In this document: one piece after another, positions 32,720 through 42,036 of the stretch
Layout: every line of letters begins with the position of its first letter
Position numbering within the stretch: position 1 is the first letter of the stretch
Assembly (NCBI RefSeq): GCF_005893125.1
Contig: NZ_VCJS01000011.1
Coordinates: forward strand, 54,119 to 118,118
DNA from: Nonomuraea basaltis
GTDB taxonomy: Bacteria; Actinomycetota; Actinomycetes; Streptosporangiales; Streptosporangiaceae
DNA length: 64,000 bases
Direction: 5' to 3'
Translations under genes and position numbers: made by a program
Notes under the pieces: generated by a model
What the model was told of the DNA's origin: nothing
Databases searched by the model: none
The model's input: only the letters and a program-made list of their open reading frames with translations

Positions 32720-35159
32720 CGGGGATGGCGATGCCCGAGTCGTTCATCAGGAAGCCGACGAGGGCGCACGTCAGGGCGCCGAGCAGACCTGGCCTGAGGG
32801 TCGGGGCGAGTGCGTACGCCTGGCCGAGGGCGGAGGCGCCCCAGCGCGAGGGGCGGGCCAGCACCAGGAACAGGAAGGCCAGCGCGACCAGCGAGAGGAG
32901 GGTCAGTGACCAGTTGCCGACCGTCACGCCGATCATGGCACTGAACTTGCGGCCGACGACGGTCAACGCCTGACCGTCGATGACCTGCTGCACGAACGTG
33001 CCCAGATGGGTCCGCTGGGCCTCTGGACGCAGCCAGTCGAACACGGACAGAGCGCCGACGAACACCGCCCCCACCAGGCCGACGAGCAGGAGCCTCAGCA
33101 CCGACACGCGTCTGCCCGAGAGCAGGATGAGGAAGACGGCCAGCCCGATCACGAACGCCGGCACCCCGCCGAAGTCCGCACCCCACGAAGGCCACCCGTC
33201 CGCGAACACCGCGAAACCGCCGTACAACGCGCACACCGTGACGACCACGAGCCTGGACACGCCTCTGCCGAACAGCCACTGTGCCACCCCGGCCAGCCCG
33301 AGGATGGTGCCCGTGGCGTAGACGGCGAAGGCGATGTTGCTGAAGCCGTAGAACCGCCCGCCGGTCACGGGCTCGTAGCCGGTCACCGCGTTCACCTGCA
33401 GCCTGGAGCCGGTCATGACGTCGATGAGGAGGGCGAGGGAGGTGATCGCCGCGACGGTGGTGAGCGGGCCGAGCACGTGAGCACGCCACGGACCGGCGAA
33501 GGCGACGGCGGTGATCAGGCCGGCGATGCCGAGGATCGTCACGATCACCGAAAGCATCGGCACCGGCAGCGTCCACCAGGGCACCAACTGCGCCAGGAAG
33601 GTGGAGACGGCGATGGCCCCGCTGATCACCGCCACGACCTGGACGGCTCGGAGGAGCTTGGAGGCGCTCGCGAGAAGTTCGGTGGAGGTGGCGGCCGAAG
33701 CATCCGGCCCGCTTCGCGCCTGTTCTGTGGCGGGTGGTGTTCCGGGCTCCGTGGAATGTGCGAGATGTGTGGCGAGACCTGATTCGCCGGCTGGGTTGCC
33801 GGTGTCGGTGGACCTCTCTGCGCCGGCGCCAGAGGAGCTTGGGCGCTCCGGGGAGCGCCGGCGGCGAAGGGCGAGGGCGGCCCAGGCGTAGAAGAGAAGC
33901 TGGACCGTAACCAGGACGGTGAAGAACGGGCCGCGCACCTCGCGGAGGACCTGGCTGGCCAGATCTCCGTCCGCCAGCTGGGTCACCGTGTCGGCGGGGG
34001 TGGCGGGGGCCGGGCCGCCCGGTTGCCAAGGGCGGCCCGCCACTTGGCGCGGGGTGGTCAGGCCCAGGACCTGGATGGTCGTGGCGGTGAGGTCGTTGAT
34101 CGTGACCAGGGCGTCCTGGCGGGTGGAGGTGGCGGTGAGGGAGCCGTGCGGGTACGGCTCGCCGCTCGGGGACGGGCCGGCGGCGATCGCCACGTGCAGG
34201 TGGGCGTTCGGGGTCACGTCGGAGACGCCGGCCACCAGGATGGTCGTGCCGGGCGGCAGCTTGCTCAGCAGGGCGCCGATCTGCTGGTCCGCCTGGGCGA
34301 CGGCGGCCTGGCGGGCCGCGGCTGGGAGCGGGGTGGGGACGCCGTACTCGTCGAGGGGCCGGCGGCTCCAGGCGTTCGCGAGGTCGGCGGCCTCGAACAC
34401 GATCAGGTTGTACGGGGTCGGGTCCCCCAAGGCATCGGGAGTGGGGGCGTATTTGGCGATTTTTCCGGACCTGTCGGCCCCGCCAACCGCGGCGCCCGGT
34501 CCGATGGCGGCGACCTTGCCTCCACCATCGGTCACCAGCTGTCCCAGCGTGCCGAGCTGCGCGGCGTAACCGGTCTCGGACTGGTACGCGGTCAGGGCCG
34601 GCCAGTTCGGGACGGTGGCTTCCGTGCCCGCGAGCTGGGGAGCGGCGGGAGAGGAGCAGCCCTTGCCCCCCGTACCGGCCCGCTGGCCTGCGGAAACGGT
34701 CATCCAGCCGGCGATGGGGCAGGTGATGCCGCGGTCCGGGGGCGGCACGGCGCGCGTCGAGAGGGAGGCGGAGGCGCCCTGACCGACCAGGCCCCACAGG
34801 TTGGGGGTCCGGGCCTGGTCGAGGTCGCTCCATTCGAGCCCGGGCACGCCGATGAGCGCCACCCGCCCCTGAACGGCCTGCTTGCTCAAGGCCCGCGACT
34901 GGTGTGCCTGCACGGCATGCCCTGGGTGCGCCTGGTCGCCGATGGTCCATCCCTGGCGTGCCGGCTCCTGCGACGCCCGTTGCTGGGCCGCGTGCGCCGC
35001 CGCCGGAGCCAGCGGTGCCGCGAGGGCCATGCCGACGAGCAGCGCGGCGGCGAACGTACGCCTGGGCGCGCGGTCAAGGGGCCGGTGCGCGTGCGCACGC
35101 CGTACGCGACGCGCCCAGAACCGGCCGCCGTGTGGGCCGGGCATGGCGTCGTATGGCAT
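32583..35159 (-). CDS. Exported alkaline-phosphatase-like and polytopic membrane protein, 858 aa
   Basis: Start ATG at 35159 (MPYDAMPG) with GGGGG 7 nt upstream. A signal peptide (about 31-55, ALLVGMALAAPLAPAAAHA) precedes an extracellular domain (about 95-430) with GVPGLEWSDLDQARTPNLWGL, GITCPIAGWMTVSAGQRAG and DALVTINDLTATTIQVLG, which looks like the alkaline-phosphatase/phosphodiesterase superfamily fold. After one helix (about 438-455) is a Ser/Pro-rich cytoplasmic loop, then about ten helices to the C-terminus. Metal ligands are not fully identifiable, so enzyme activity is unproven. It lies between two GT-C genes, suggesting envelope glycan work. Homologues are annotated hypothetical. 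Confidence 0.75.
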   Translation of the reverse strand: MPYDAMPGPHGGRFWARRVRRAHAHRPLDRAPRRTFAAALLVGMALAAPLAPAAAHAAQQRASQEPARQGWTIGDQAHPGHAVQAHQSRALSKQAVQGRVALIGVPGLEWSDLDQARTPNLWGLVGQGASASLSTRAVPPPDRGITCPIAGWMTVSAGQRAGTGGKGCSSPAAPQLAGTEATVPNWPALTAYQSETGYAAQLGTLGQLVTDGGGKVAAIGPGAAVGGADRSGKIAKYAPTPDALGDPTPYNLIVFEAADLANAWSRRPLDEYGVPTPLPAAARQAAVAQADQQIGALLSKLPPGTTILVAGVSDVTPNAHLHVAIAAGPSPSGEPYPHGSLTATSTRQDALVTINDLTATTIQVLGLTTPRQVAGRPWQPGGPAPATPADTVTQLADGDLASQVLREVRGPFFTVLVTVQLLFYAWAALALRRRRSPERPSSSGAGAERSTDTGNPAGESGLATHLAHSTEPGTPPATEQARSGPDASAATSTELLASASKLLRAVQVVAVISGAIAVSTFLAQLVPWWTLPVPMLSVIVTILGIAGLITAVAFAGPWRAHVLGPLTTVAAITSLALLIDVMTGSRLQVNAVTGYEPVTGGRFYGFSNIAFAVYATGTILGLAGVAQWLFGRGVSRLVVVTVCALYGGFAVFADGWPSWGADFGGVPAFVIGLAVFLILLSGRRVSVLRLLLVGLVGAVFVGALSVFDWLRPEAQRTHLGTFVQQVIDGQALTVVGRKFSAMIGVTVGNWSLTLLSLVALAFLFLVLARPSRWGASALGQAYALAPTLRPGLLGALTCALVGFLMNDSGIAIPAMALTVAVPLTLAACVRALQLATPTPPGPRSEQAAPTRSEAGPRS

Positions 35160-35216
35160 GTGCGGACCCCCAGCGTCTGCCCTCGATCGACAACAGCCAC
35201 GGTAACGTGCCGCCTC

Positions 35217-36407
35217 ATGACAAGTGGCGAGGTGCGGGTGATCCGGCGGCAGTGGTGGGCGTGGGCCGTCGTGGCGCTCGTCGTCGCGGCGGCCGTGGCC
35301 CCGCTGGTGCACATGTGGCTCACGAACCCGGACGATCAACGGCTGGTCGACCTGGACGTTTACCGTACCGGCGGGCAGATGCTCCTCGAGGGCCGGCCGG
35401 TGTACGACTACTACACGCCCGCGCCGCAGTTGCTGCCGTTCACGTACCCGCCCGTCGCGGCGATGCTGGCCGTGGTGCTGGCCAAGATGTCGTGGGGCAC
35501 GGCCCAGTGGCTGTGGACAGCCGGGATCTTCGTGGCGCTGGCCGTGACCGTCGCGTTCTCGTTCAGACCGGCGTTGCGGAAGCACGTGCCCTGGGTGTTC
35601 GGGCTGGTCATGGTGGCCTGCGCGTACCTGATGCCGATCAGGGACCAGGTGCGGTTCGGGCAGGTGGACATCATGCTCGTGGCGCTGTGCCTGGCCGACT
35701 GCGCGGCCAGGCGGCCGTGGTGGCCTCGGGGTTTCCTGATCGGGCTGGCCACGGCTGTGAAGCTGACGCCCGGCGTCTTCCTGATCTATCTGCTGGTCAC
35801 CCGGCAGTGGCGGACGTTCTTCATGGCGGCGTTCGCGGCAGCGGTGCTCACGTTGCTGCCGTTCGCGGTGATCCCGCAGGACGCGGCCGACTTCTGGTTC
35901 TCGGCGCTGCTCGATCCCACGCGGCTCGGCGCGAACGAGGCCACCACCAACCAGTCGATCCGCGGCATGCTGCTCCGCCTCTACCTGCCCGACGCGCTGA
36001 CGTCCGTGATCTGGCTCGCGATCGTGGCGGCGGTCGGCTGGTACGGCTTCCGTGGCGCCCGCGACGCGTACAAGGCGGACGACCCGGTCACCGCCGTCGC
36101 GCTCGTCGGCCTGCTGGCCGTGCTGCTCTCGCCCGTCGCCTGGATCCACCACCTGGCCTGGGTGGTCGTGGTGCTCGGCGCGATCGTGGGCGACGGGCGG
36201 GATCCGGTCAGGCTGCGGGTGGCGGCGGGGGTGTGGCTGTACTACGTGGTGCCGATCCCGTGGTGGGGGGTCTCGCTGAAGGCCGCGGACATACCCGGGG
36301 TCAGCCTGGTGCTGGGGAAGATCGTCCAGAACGGGTTCGGGCTGGGCGCCTTGGCTCTGGTGTGGTTGTTGGTGTCCTGGTTGCCGAAACGGCGGGAGAT
36401 CGCTTGA
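35217..36407 (+). CDS. GT87 family polyprenol-phosphate mannosyltransferase
   Basis: A 396-aa membrane enzyme with about ten helices. DLDVYRTGGQMLLEGRPVYDYYTP in the first loop carries the acidic pair of GT87 enzymes such as PimE. Family features also include FTYPPVAAMLAV, FGQVDIMLVALCLADC and LATAVKLTPGVFL. It should transfer a hexose, likely mannose, from polyprenyl phosphate to a lipoglycan on the outer face. Start ATG 35217 with weak site; GTG 35238 has GAGG 5 nt upstream and is a good alternative. Divergent from the 858-aa gene across 57 bases. Confidence 0.85.
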   Translation: MTSGEVRVIRRQWWAWAVVALVVAAAVAPLVHMWLTNPDDQRLVDLDVYRTGGQMLLEGRPVYDYYTPAPQLLPFTYPPVAAMLAVVLAKMSWGTAQWLWTAGIFVALAVTVAFSFRPALRKHVPWVFGLVMVACAYLMPIRDQVRFGQVDIMLVALCLADCAARRPWWPRGFLIGLATAVKLTPGVFLIYLLVTRQWRTFFMAAFAAAVLTLLPFAVIPQDAADFWFSALLDPTRLGANEATTNQSIRGMLLRLYLPDALTSVIWLAIVAAVGWYGFRGARDAYKADDPVTAVALVGLLAVLLSPVAWIHHLAWVVVVLGAIVGDGRDPVRLRVAAGVWLYYVVPIPWWGVSLKAADIPGVSLVLGKIVQNGFGLGALALVWLLVSWLPKRREIA

Positions 36408-36416
36408 CGTAGCCGT

Positions 36417-36422
36417 TACCCT
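36417..36422 (+). promoter_or_regulatory. -10 box TACCCT of the DUF4446 gene
   Basis: TACCCT ends 7 bases before the GTG at 36430; no ribosome site is present. Confidence 0.45.
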
Positions 36423-36429
36423 CTGTGCC

Positions 36430-36849
36430 GTGCTCGTTACCACATGGGTCATCGTGGGCGTCGTCGCCGGGGTCAGCGGTGTCGTGATCGGTTATCTGGC
36501 GCTCCGGCAGGCCAGGGCCACGATGGAGGACTGCCGGCGGATGCTGGCCAGGCAGATCAGCGAGGGCAGGGGCGATCTCAAGGCCATCAGGGACGTGGCC
36601 GTCTGCCGGTACGACGCCCTCTCCGAGATGTCCGGGCGGCTGTCGTTCTCGATCGCGATGATCAACGGGCTGGGTGACGGCATCGTCCTGACCTCGATCA
36701 ACGGCCGGAGCGAGACGCGGACCTACGTACGGCCCGTGGTGGGCGGGAAGGGGCAGCAGCCGCTGTCGCCGGAGGAGGAAGAGGCGGTGCGCGCGGCCAG
36801 GCTCGGGCTCGGGCCGTTGGTCCCGTGCCGGGCGTCAGGGCCGCTCTGA
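36430..36849 (+). CDS. DUF4446 family protein
   Basis: 139 residues. An N-terminal membrane helix (about 5-25, TWVIVGVVAGVSGVVIGYLAL) anchors a cytoplasmic domain with helical RQARATMEDCRRML and the strongly conserved ALSEMSGRLSFSIAM and GDGIVLTSINGRSETRTY motifs of DUF4446. The family is widespread in Gram-positives near pheA or parB loci and has no assigned function. Here it lies upstream of pheA and serS, as in Streptomyces. GTG start at 36430. Confidence 0.85.
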   Translation: MLVTTWVIVGVVAGVSGVVIGYLALRQARATMEDCRRMLARQISEGRGDLKAIRDVAVCRYDALSEMSGRLSFSIAMINGLGDGIVLTSINGRSETRTYVRPVVGGKGQQPLSPEEEEAVRAARLGLGPLVPCRASGPL

Positions 36850-36911
36850 GAGCGGCCGGCCCGCCGTGCTCGAACGCGTAAAGAGACGCACGCGGCGTGT
36901 CAACCTGCGGT

Positions 36912-36917
36912 TACTCT
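36912..36917 (+). promoter_or_regulatory. -10 box TACTCT of pheA
   Basis: TACTCT ends 6 bases before the ATG at 36924 and no ribosome site is present. Confidence 0.5.
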
Positions 36918-36923
36918 GGATGC

Positions 36924-37844
36924 ATGCCCGGACTCGCCTATCTCGGACCGGAGGGGACCTTCACCGAAGAGGCCCTTCGGCTCCTGGACCCCACCGCTGA
37001 GCGGCTGCCGTGCGCCACGGTCAGCGCCGCGCTCAACGCCGTCCGGGCGGGGGACGCCGACGGCGCCGTGGTCCCGCTGGAAAACTCCGTCGAGGGCGCG
37101 ATCACCACGACGCTCGACGAGTTCGCCTGGGGCGAGCCGTTGCTGATCACGGCCGAGCTGCTGCTGCCCGTGCAGTTCTCGCTGCTGGCCAGGCCGGACA
37201 CCGAGATCCCGCACATCAAGCGGGTCTACTCGCATCCGGCGGCCATCACCCAGTGCCGCGCCTTCACCTCCCGCGAGCTGCCCGACGCGGTCGTGGTGGC
37301 CGCGCCCTCGACGGCGGCCGCGGCCCAGGAGGTGTCGCTGCCGGGCTCCCCTTACGACGCCGCCATCGCCGCCCGCATCGCCGGCGAGCACTATGGCTTG
37401 GTGGAGCTGGCCACCGGCATCGGCGACAGGTCGGACACCGTGACCAGGTTCGTCAGGGTGAGCCGGCCGGGGTCGCTGCCCGAGCCGACCGGCTCCGACC
37501 GCACCACGCTGGTCGTCTTCCTGGCCGACGACCACCCGGGCGCCCTGCTGGAGATGCTGACGGAGTTCTCCGTGCGCGGGGTCAACCTGACCCGCATCGA
37601 GTCGCGGCCGACCGGCGACGGCATCGGGCGCTACTTCTTCCACTTCGACTTCGAGGGGCACGTCGCCGACGCCCGGGTCGGCGAGGCGATCGCCGGGCTG
37701 CACCGCATCTGCGGCGAGGTGCGCTTCCTCGGCAGCTACCCGCGAGCCGACGGCATCGCGCCGCAGATCAAGCGGGGCACGGGCGACGCGGAGTTCGCCG
37801 AGGCAGGGGAATGGCTGGCCCGCGTCCGCGCCGGCCAGGTGTGA
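36924..37844 (+). CDS. pheA: Prephenate dehydratase
   Basis: A 306-aa enzyme turning prephenate into phenylpyruvate for phenylalanine synthesis. The catalytic domain (1-185) has YLGPEGTFTEEAL, PLENSVEGAI and the conserved TR motif in GDRSDTVTRFV with its catalytic threonine. The ACT regulatory domain (about 198-280) has DDHPGALLEMLTEFSVRGVNLTRIESRP, which binds phenylalanine for feedback inhibition; the ESRP and GALL motifs are intact. No chorismate mutase domain is fused. The ATG at 36924 is selected over an upstream codon because of its -10 box. Confidence 0.95.
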   Translation: MPGLAYLGPEGTFTEEALRLLDPTAERLPCATVSAALNAVRAGDADGAVVPLENSVEGAITTTLDEFAWGEPLLITAELLLPVQFSLLARPDTEIPHIKRVYSHPAAITQCRAFTSRELPDAVVVAAPSTAAAAQEVSLPGSPYDAAIAARIAGEHYGLVELATGIGDRSDTVTRFVRVSRPGSLPEPTGSDRTTLVVFLADDHPGALLEMLTEFSVRGVNLTRIESRPTGDGIGRYFFHFDFEGHVADARVGEAIAGLHRICGEVRFLGSYPRADGIAPQIKRGTGDAEFAEAGEWLARVRAGQV

Positions 37845-37974
37845 GCCTCGGCGCCCCCTGACGCCTCGCCCGAATCGACGCCTGGCCCAGGTCCGGCCTC
37901 TATACGGGCTCAGCGTGGCGATCCGGGGAGGGCGGGCCGCGGTAATCCAGGGGCGAGGCGTTGCCAGGCGCCGG

Positions 37975-37980
37975 TAGCCT
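37975..37980 (+). promoter_or_regulatory. -10 box TAGCCT of serS
   Basis: TAGCCT ends 6 bases before the GTG at 37987 with no ribosome site. The 140-base region between pheA and serS shows no obvious T-box. Confidence 0.5.
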
Positions 37981-37986
37981 TTCCTT

Positions 37987-39249
37987 GTGATTGACCTGCG
38001 TACCCTTCGTGAGGATCCCGACCGGCTACGGGCGTCGCAGCGTGCCCGCGGTGAGGACGACTCCGTCGTCGACACGCTGCTCGACCTCGACGGGCGCCGC
38101 CGATCCGCGCTGACCTCGTTCGAGTCTCTGCGCGCCGAGCAGAAGAGCATGGGCAAGTCGGTCTCCAAGGCGCAGGGCGAGGAGAAGGCCGCGTTGCTCC
38201 GGCGGGCCAAGGATCTCGCGAGCCAGGTCAAGGCCTTGGAGGCGGAGGCGGAGAAGCTCGGGGCCGAGCTCGACGAGCTCGTCCAGACGGTGCCCAACAT
38301 CGTCGAAGAGGGTGCGCCGGCCGGCGGCGAGGACGACTACGTGGTGCTGGAGACCGTCGGCGAGCCGCGGGAGTTCGACTTCGAGCCCAAGGACCATCTG
38401 GAGCTGGGCGAGGCGCTCGGCGCCATCGACATGGAGCGGGGCGCCAAGGTGTCCGGCTCGCGGTTCTTCTTCCTCAAGGGCGTCGGCGCGCGCCTGCAGC
38501 TAGGCCTGCTCAACATGGCCATGCAGCAGGCGATCGAGGCCGGGTTCACCCCGATGATCACGCCGGTGCTCGTGAAGCCGGAGACCATGCAGGGCACCGG
38601 CTTCCACGTGGCCCACGACAAGGAGATCTACCGCCTCCCCGACGACGACCTCTACCTGGTCGGCACCTCGGAGGTGGCGCTGGCCGGCTACCACGCCCAA
38701 GAGATCGTCGACGCCGGCGAGCTGCCGCTGCGCTACGCGGGCTGGTCGTCGTGCTTCCGCCGCGAGGCCGGCTCGTACGGAAAGGACACCCGGGGCATCA
38801 TCCGGGTGCACCAGTTCGACAAGGTCGAGATGTTCTCCTACGTGCGCCCTGAGGACGCCCATGAGGAGCACCAGCGCTTGCTCGCCTGGGAGAAGGACAT
38901 GCTCGCCAAGATCGAGGTTCCCTACCGGATCATCGACACGGCGGCGGGCGACCTGGGCATGTCGGCCGCCCGCAAGTTCGACTGCGAGGCGTGGATCCCC
39001 ACCCAGGGCCGCTACCGGGAGCTGACCTCGACCTCCAACTGCACCGAGTTCCAGGCCCGCAGGCTCGCCGTCCGCTACCGCGGCAAGGACGGCAAGCCTC
39101 GCCACCTGGCCACGCTCAACGGCACGCTGGCCACGACCCGCTGGATCGTGGCCATCCTGGAGAACCACCAGCAGGCCGACGGCTCCGTGGTGGTCCCCAA
39201 GGCGCTGCGCCCCTTCGTGGGCCTCGACGTGCTCACGCCTGCCAAGTAG
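37987..39249 (+). CDS. serS: Seryl-tRNA synthetase
   Basis: A 420-aa class II synthetase that charges tRNA-Ser. The N-terminal long coiled coil (about 28-105) binds tRNA. Catalytic motifs: motif 2 with [28 protein letters not shown], the serine-binding TSE ([12 protein letters not shown]) and the motif 3 [19 protein letters not shown] with its arginine. The starting [17 protein letters not shown] is standard. GTG start. The 3' end overlaps the convergent membrane gene by 17 bases. Confidence 0.97.
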   Translation: MIDLRTLREDPDRLRASQRARGEDDSVVDTLLDLDGRRRSALTSFESLRAEQKSMGKSVSKAQGEEKAALLRRAKDLASQVKALEAEAEKLGAELDELVQTVPNIVEEGAPAGGEDDYVVLETVGEPREFDFEPKDHLELGEALGAIDMERGAKVSGSRFFFLKGVGARLQLGLLNMAMQQAIEAGFTPMITPVLVKPETMQGTGFHVAHDKEIYRLPDDDLYLVGTSEVALAGYHAQEIVDAGELPLRYAGWSSCFRREAGSYGKDTRGIIRVHQFDKVEMFSYVRPEDAHEEHQRLLAWEKDMLAKIEVPYRIIDTAAGDLGMSAARKFDCEAWIPTQGRYRELTSTSNCTEFQARRLAVRYRGKDGKPRHLATLNGTLATTRWIVAILENHQQADGSVVVPKALRPFVGLDVLTPAK

Positions 39250-40687
39250 CCGCTTTCGTGCGCCCGGCGTCCGTTCGCCGGGCGTCGCGCCTGATGATGG
39301 CGACGCTCCCGAGCAGCACCGCGGCGGTCAGCAGCACGGCCAGCACGACGGCGACCCAGTGAGAGCCGGGCACGCCGGCCGCCCAGCCGTGGAAGGGCAG
39401 GTAGGCGCTCGCGTAGACCAGCGGCGCGGCCAGCACCCCGACGGCCACCGGCAGGGGCCGCGCGTGCCCGGTGCACAGGAGGACAAAGCACACCAGAGCG
39501 CCCGTCATGGTCATCAGCGAGCCGGCGAGCAGCATCGGCCCGGAGCTCGAGAAGGGCAGCTCCGGGCCCCAGCCGAGCAGGGCGAGATAGAAGCCCAGGC
39601 AGGTCACCACCGCGAAGACCGGGTAGGAGCGGTGGTGCCGGCGCAGCCCGGCCCCGGCGCCGCCGAACAGCATGCACGCGGCCAGGAAGAGTGCCACATC
39701 GAACTCGGGATCGAGGTCCACCTGCGCGGCCTCGGTCTCGCCGGGCCAGCCCACGCGTCGCCACGTGCCCGAGACGTCGCGGACCATGATGCCGTCCACG
39801 CCGTTCGCGACGACCACGACGTGCCCGCCAGGCCAGCCCTGTACGGCAAGGCCCTTCGCGCTCAGCCCGGAAGACTCGTCGTACCGCCTGAGGAGGCGCT
39901 CGCGGTCGTCCCCGGACAGCGACCACGACAGGGCCCAGGTCTTGCTGCCGTCGTCGGACTGCTCCACGGCCATCTGGCCGGGGACCACCCGGTAGCAGCG
40001 CATCGCCTGGTAGGGCACGCACGCGGCGCTCTGCCGCACCTTGACCGGCTCCCCGCTGCCCTCCGACGGGAAGACGTCGCTCCCCGCTGACGAGGTGGCG
40101 TCGCCTTCCTCCGGCCAGGAGACGGTGCTCTCCTCCGACCAGGTGGTGCCGCCGTCTTCGGAGAACCATGTGGTCCCGTACTCGGCGCGGACGGTGATCC
40201 GCCCTCCCCTGTCCACTTCGACGGAGTCGGCCGCGGGTGGCGGAGGTGCCGCGGCGGTGGCGGTCACCGCCAGCACGGCCAGCGGGATCGTCACGATGAT
40301 CCGCCATCGCGCGGAGGGGGCCGTCGTGCGGCTGCGCCGGCGTACCCACCAGGCCAGGGCGAGCGCGGGCAGCGCCAGGAGGTCCGTAGGATCGGCCAGG
40401 ACGCGCGACGGGCCCGCGACGAGGGTCCAGGCCTGGGAGGCGGCCTCAGCGCCCGTCTCCGTCGTCTTCACGAGCGCGAACAGCACTCCCGTGAGCACCG
40501 TGGCGGCCAGGTCGGCCCGCCGCCGGAAGAGCAGGGCCAGCAGCGCGGGCGCCGCGACGAGTCCGGCCACGTCGCTGAGCTTGCCCGTGGCGAACCCGGG
40601 CCAGGCCTGCTTGAGCAGGTGGTCGTTGACCAAGAGCACGATCACCCCGGTAACGGTCACGGGATGACATAACCACGCGTACTTCAT
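39233..40687 (-). CDS. Polytopic membrane protein with BNR/WD-like exterior loop
   Basis: About 484 residues starting ATG 40687 ([11 protein letters not shown]). Helices near the N-terminus (14-30, 45-70, 95-110, 120-145) are followed by a large outer domain (about 150-315) with [15 protein letters not shown] and GSKTWALSW, which look like BNR/Asp-box blades of a propeller-like fold, then five C-terminal helices. No known enzyme motif is seen. Function unknown; sensing or binding an extracellular ligand is inference. Homologues in Streptosporangiales would be hypothetical proteins. Confidence 0.7.
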   Translation of the reverse strand: MKYAWLCHPVTVTGVIVLLVNDHLLKQAWPGFATGKLSDVAGLVAAPALLALLFRRRADLAATVLTGVLFALVKTTETGAEAASQAWTLVAGPSRVLADPTDLLALPALALAWWVRRRSRTTAPSARWRIIVTIPLAVLAVTATAAAPPPPAADSVEVDRGGRITVRAEYGTTWFSEDGGTTWSEESTVSWPEEGDATSSAGSDVFPSEGSGEPVKVRQSAACVPYQAMRCYRVVPGQMAVEQSDDGSKTWALSWSLSGDDRERLLRRYDESSGLSAKGLAVQGWPGGHVVVVANGVDGIMVRDVSGTWRRVGWPGETEAAQVDLDPEFDVALFLAACMLFGGAGAGLRRHHRSYPVFAVVTCLGFYLALLGWGPELPFSSSGPMLLAGSLMTMTGALVCFVLLCTGHARPLPVAVGVLAAPLVYASAYLPFHGWAAGVPGSHWVAVVLAVLLTAAVLLGSVAIIRRDARRTDAGRTKAATWQA

Positions 40688-40755
40688 ATAGAGGTCGACG
40701 GTGGGGAAGGGCTGGAGGTTCGGGGTGTTGGCCCACCCGTGACCAACCCGACACA

Positions 40756-40794
40756 AGCAAAAGACCGAGGCCCGCTGGAAGCGAACCCCGGTCT
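40756..40794 (-). terminator. Rho-independent terminator of cspA
   Basis: On the minus strand a stem AGACCGGGG.../...CCTCGGTCT (40762-40794) is followed by TTTGCTTG. It begins 17 bases after the cspA stop. Confidence 0.82.
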
Positions 40795-40810
40795 GTCTCG
40801 CTGCTACAGG

Positions 40811-41014
40811 TCAGATGGCTCGGACCTGAGAGGCCTGCGGCCCCTTCTGGCCCTGCGTGATCTCGAACTCGACCCGCTGGCCGTCTTCAAGGCTGCGGTA
40901 GCCGTTGCCGACGATCTCGGAGAAGTGCACGAACACGTCCGGCGCACCGCCGTCCGGGGCGATGAAGCCGAAGCCCTTCTCGGCGTTGAACCACTTGACG
41001 GTTCCCTGAGCCAT
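40811..41014 (-). CDS. cspA: Cold shock protein CspA family
   Basis: 67 residues of one cold-shock domain. RNP1 (KGFGFIAPD) and RNP2 (DVFVHFS) are intact, so it binds single-stranded nucleic acid as an RNA chaperone. A GGGAGAG site sits 7 bases before the ATG. The leader upstream (41015-41100) holds an 8-bp hairpin at 41044-41066 and may fold with temperature; a terminator follows the gene, so it is monocistronic. Confidence 0.95.
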   Translation of the reverse strand: MAQGTVKWFNAEKGFGFIAPDGGAPDVFVHFSEIVGNGYRSLEDGQRVEFEITQGQKGPQASQVRAI

Positions 41015-41043
41015 AAAAGCTCTCCCTCAGGATGTGAATCTAT

Positions 41044-41066
41044 GGGACCCACACCTCGTGGGTCCC
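41044..41066 (-). other. Stem-loop in the cspA leader
   Basis: Perfect 8-bp arms GGGACCCA/TGGGTCCC with a 7-base loop, 30 bases upstream of cspA. It could be part of a structured 5' UTR of the cold-shock gene. The transcription start is unknown, so its position within the mRNA is assumed. Confidence 0.5.
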
Positions 41067-41238
41067 GGTGTGTCGTACAGCAAGCACCCCGGGGTGGCTC
41101 AGACAAAGTCATGCTGGTTTTCACTACGGGATCAGCTAATACAACGCCTCCACATCTAACACCATTCTGGAGCGTTGGTGTTCCTCTCCCTAGGAAGATT
41201 TCTGTCAGGTGGCATCACCCGGCAAACTGGAACCTGTT

Positions 41239-42036
41239 ATGCAGAGCCTTCCCGCACCACGCCTAGTGGCCACCGACCTCGACGGAACCGCGTTGCGAAC
41301 CGACGGAACCGTGTCTCCCCGCACGGTCGTGGCCTTCGGCAGGGTCGAGGAATCGGGCTCCGTGCTGGTGTTCGTGACCGGGCGGCCGCCCCGGTGGATG
41401 GGCGGGGTCGCGAGTGCGGTACGTCACCACGGGATCGCCATCTGTGCGAACGGAGCGCTGATCTACGATCTGCATACCGAACAGATAGTGGAATCTCACC
41501 TGATCGCCGTCGAGGTCCTCGGGGAAGTCGTCGCTCAGCTACGAGCGAACGTGTCCGGACTCGTATTTTCGGTCGAGTACGAAGCCGGTTTTGCGCATGA
41601 GTCCGATTTCCTGCTCGGCGGCCTGGACCGCAAGAGCGCCGCAGCGGTGTGTGTCGATTCGGTGACCTCTCGTCCATGCGCGAAGCTGCTGGCGCTGCAC
41701 CCGCGCATGGGCGCGGATGAATTGCAGTCCGTCGTGCACGAGTTGGTCGGGCACCTGGTGACCGCCACGCACTCCAGCGGCAGGGGCCTGATCGAGATGA
41801 GCGCCCAGGGCGTGACGAAGGCGACCGCCCTGGCGGCGTTCGCCGGGCAACTCGAGATCAAGCCGTCGCAGGCCGTCGCGTTCGGTGACATGCCGAACGA
41901 CCTGCCCATGCTGAGCTGGGCAGGCACGTCGTACGCCGTCGCGAACGCGCACCCCGACGTGCTGGCCGCGGTCGACCACGTGACCGCGGCCAACGACGAC
42001 GACGGCGTCGCGCGGGTGCTGGAGAAGCTGTTCTAG
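41239..42036 (+). CDS. HAD-superfamily Cof-type phosphatase
   Basis: A 265-aa class IIB HAD hydrolase. Motif I is ATDLDGTAL with the nucleophilic Asp, motif II FVTGRPPRW, motif III lysine in VTKATAL and motif IV FGDMPNDLPML. The cap region lies between about 85 and 190. Substrates are probably sugar phosphates or nucleotides; none can be named. The ATG at 41239 is chosen; a GTG 30 bases upstream is in frame. Converges with bpa with a 4-nt overlap. Confidence 0.9.
   Translation: MQSLPAPRLVATDLDGTALRTDGTVSPRTVVAFGRVEESGSVLVFVTGRPPRWMGGVASAVRHHGIAICANGALIYDLHTEQIVESHLIAVEVLGEVVAQLRANVSGLVFSVEYEAGFAHESDFLLGGLDRKSAAAVCVDSVTSRPCAKLLALHPRMGADELQSVVHELVGHLVTATHSSGRGLIEMSAQGVTKATALAAFAGQLEIKPSQAVAFGDMPNDLPMLSWAGTSYAVANAHPDVLAAVDHVTAANDDDGVARVLEKLF

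Noticed and set aside
32583..36452. A single 1289-aa minus-strand frame
   Set aside because: The part above 35159 is antisense of the GT87 gene, has unlikely His/Arg-rich composition, and the signal peptide and ribosome site place the true start at 35159.
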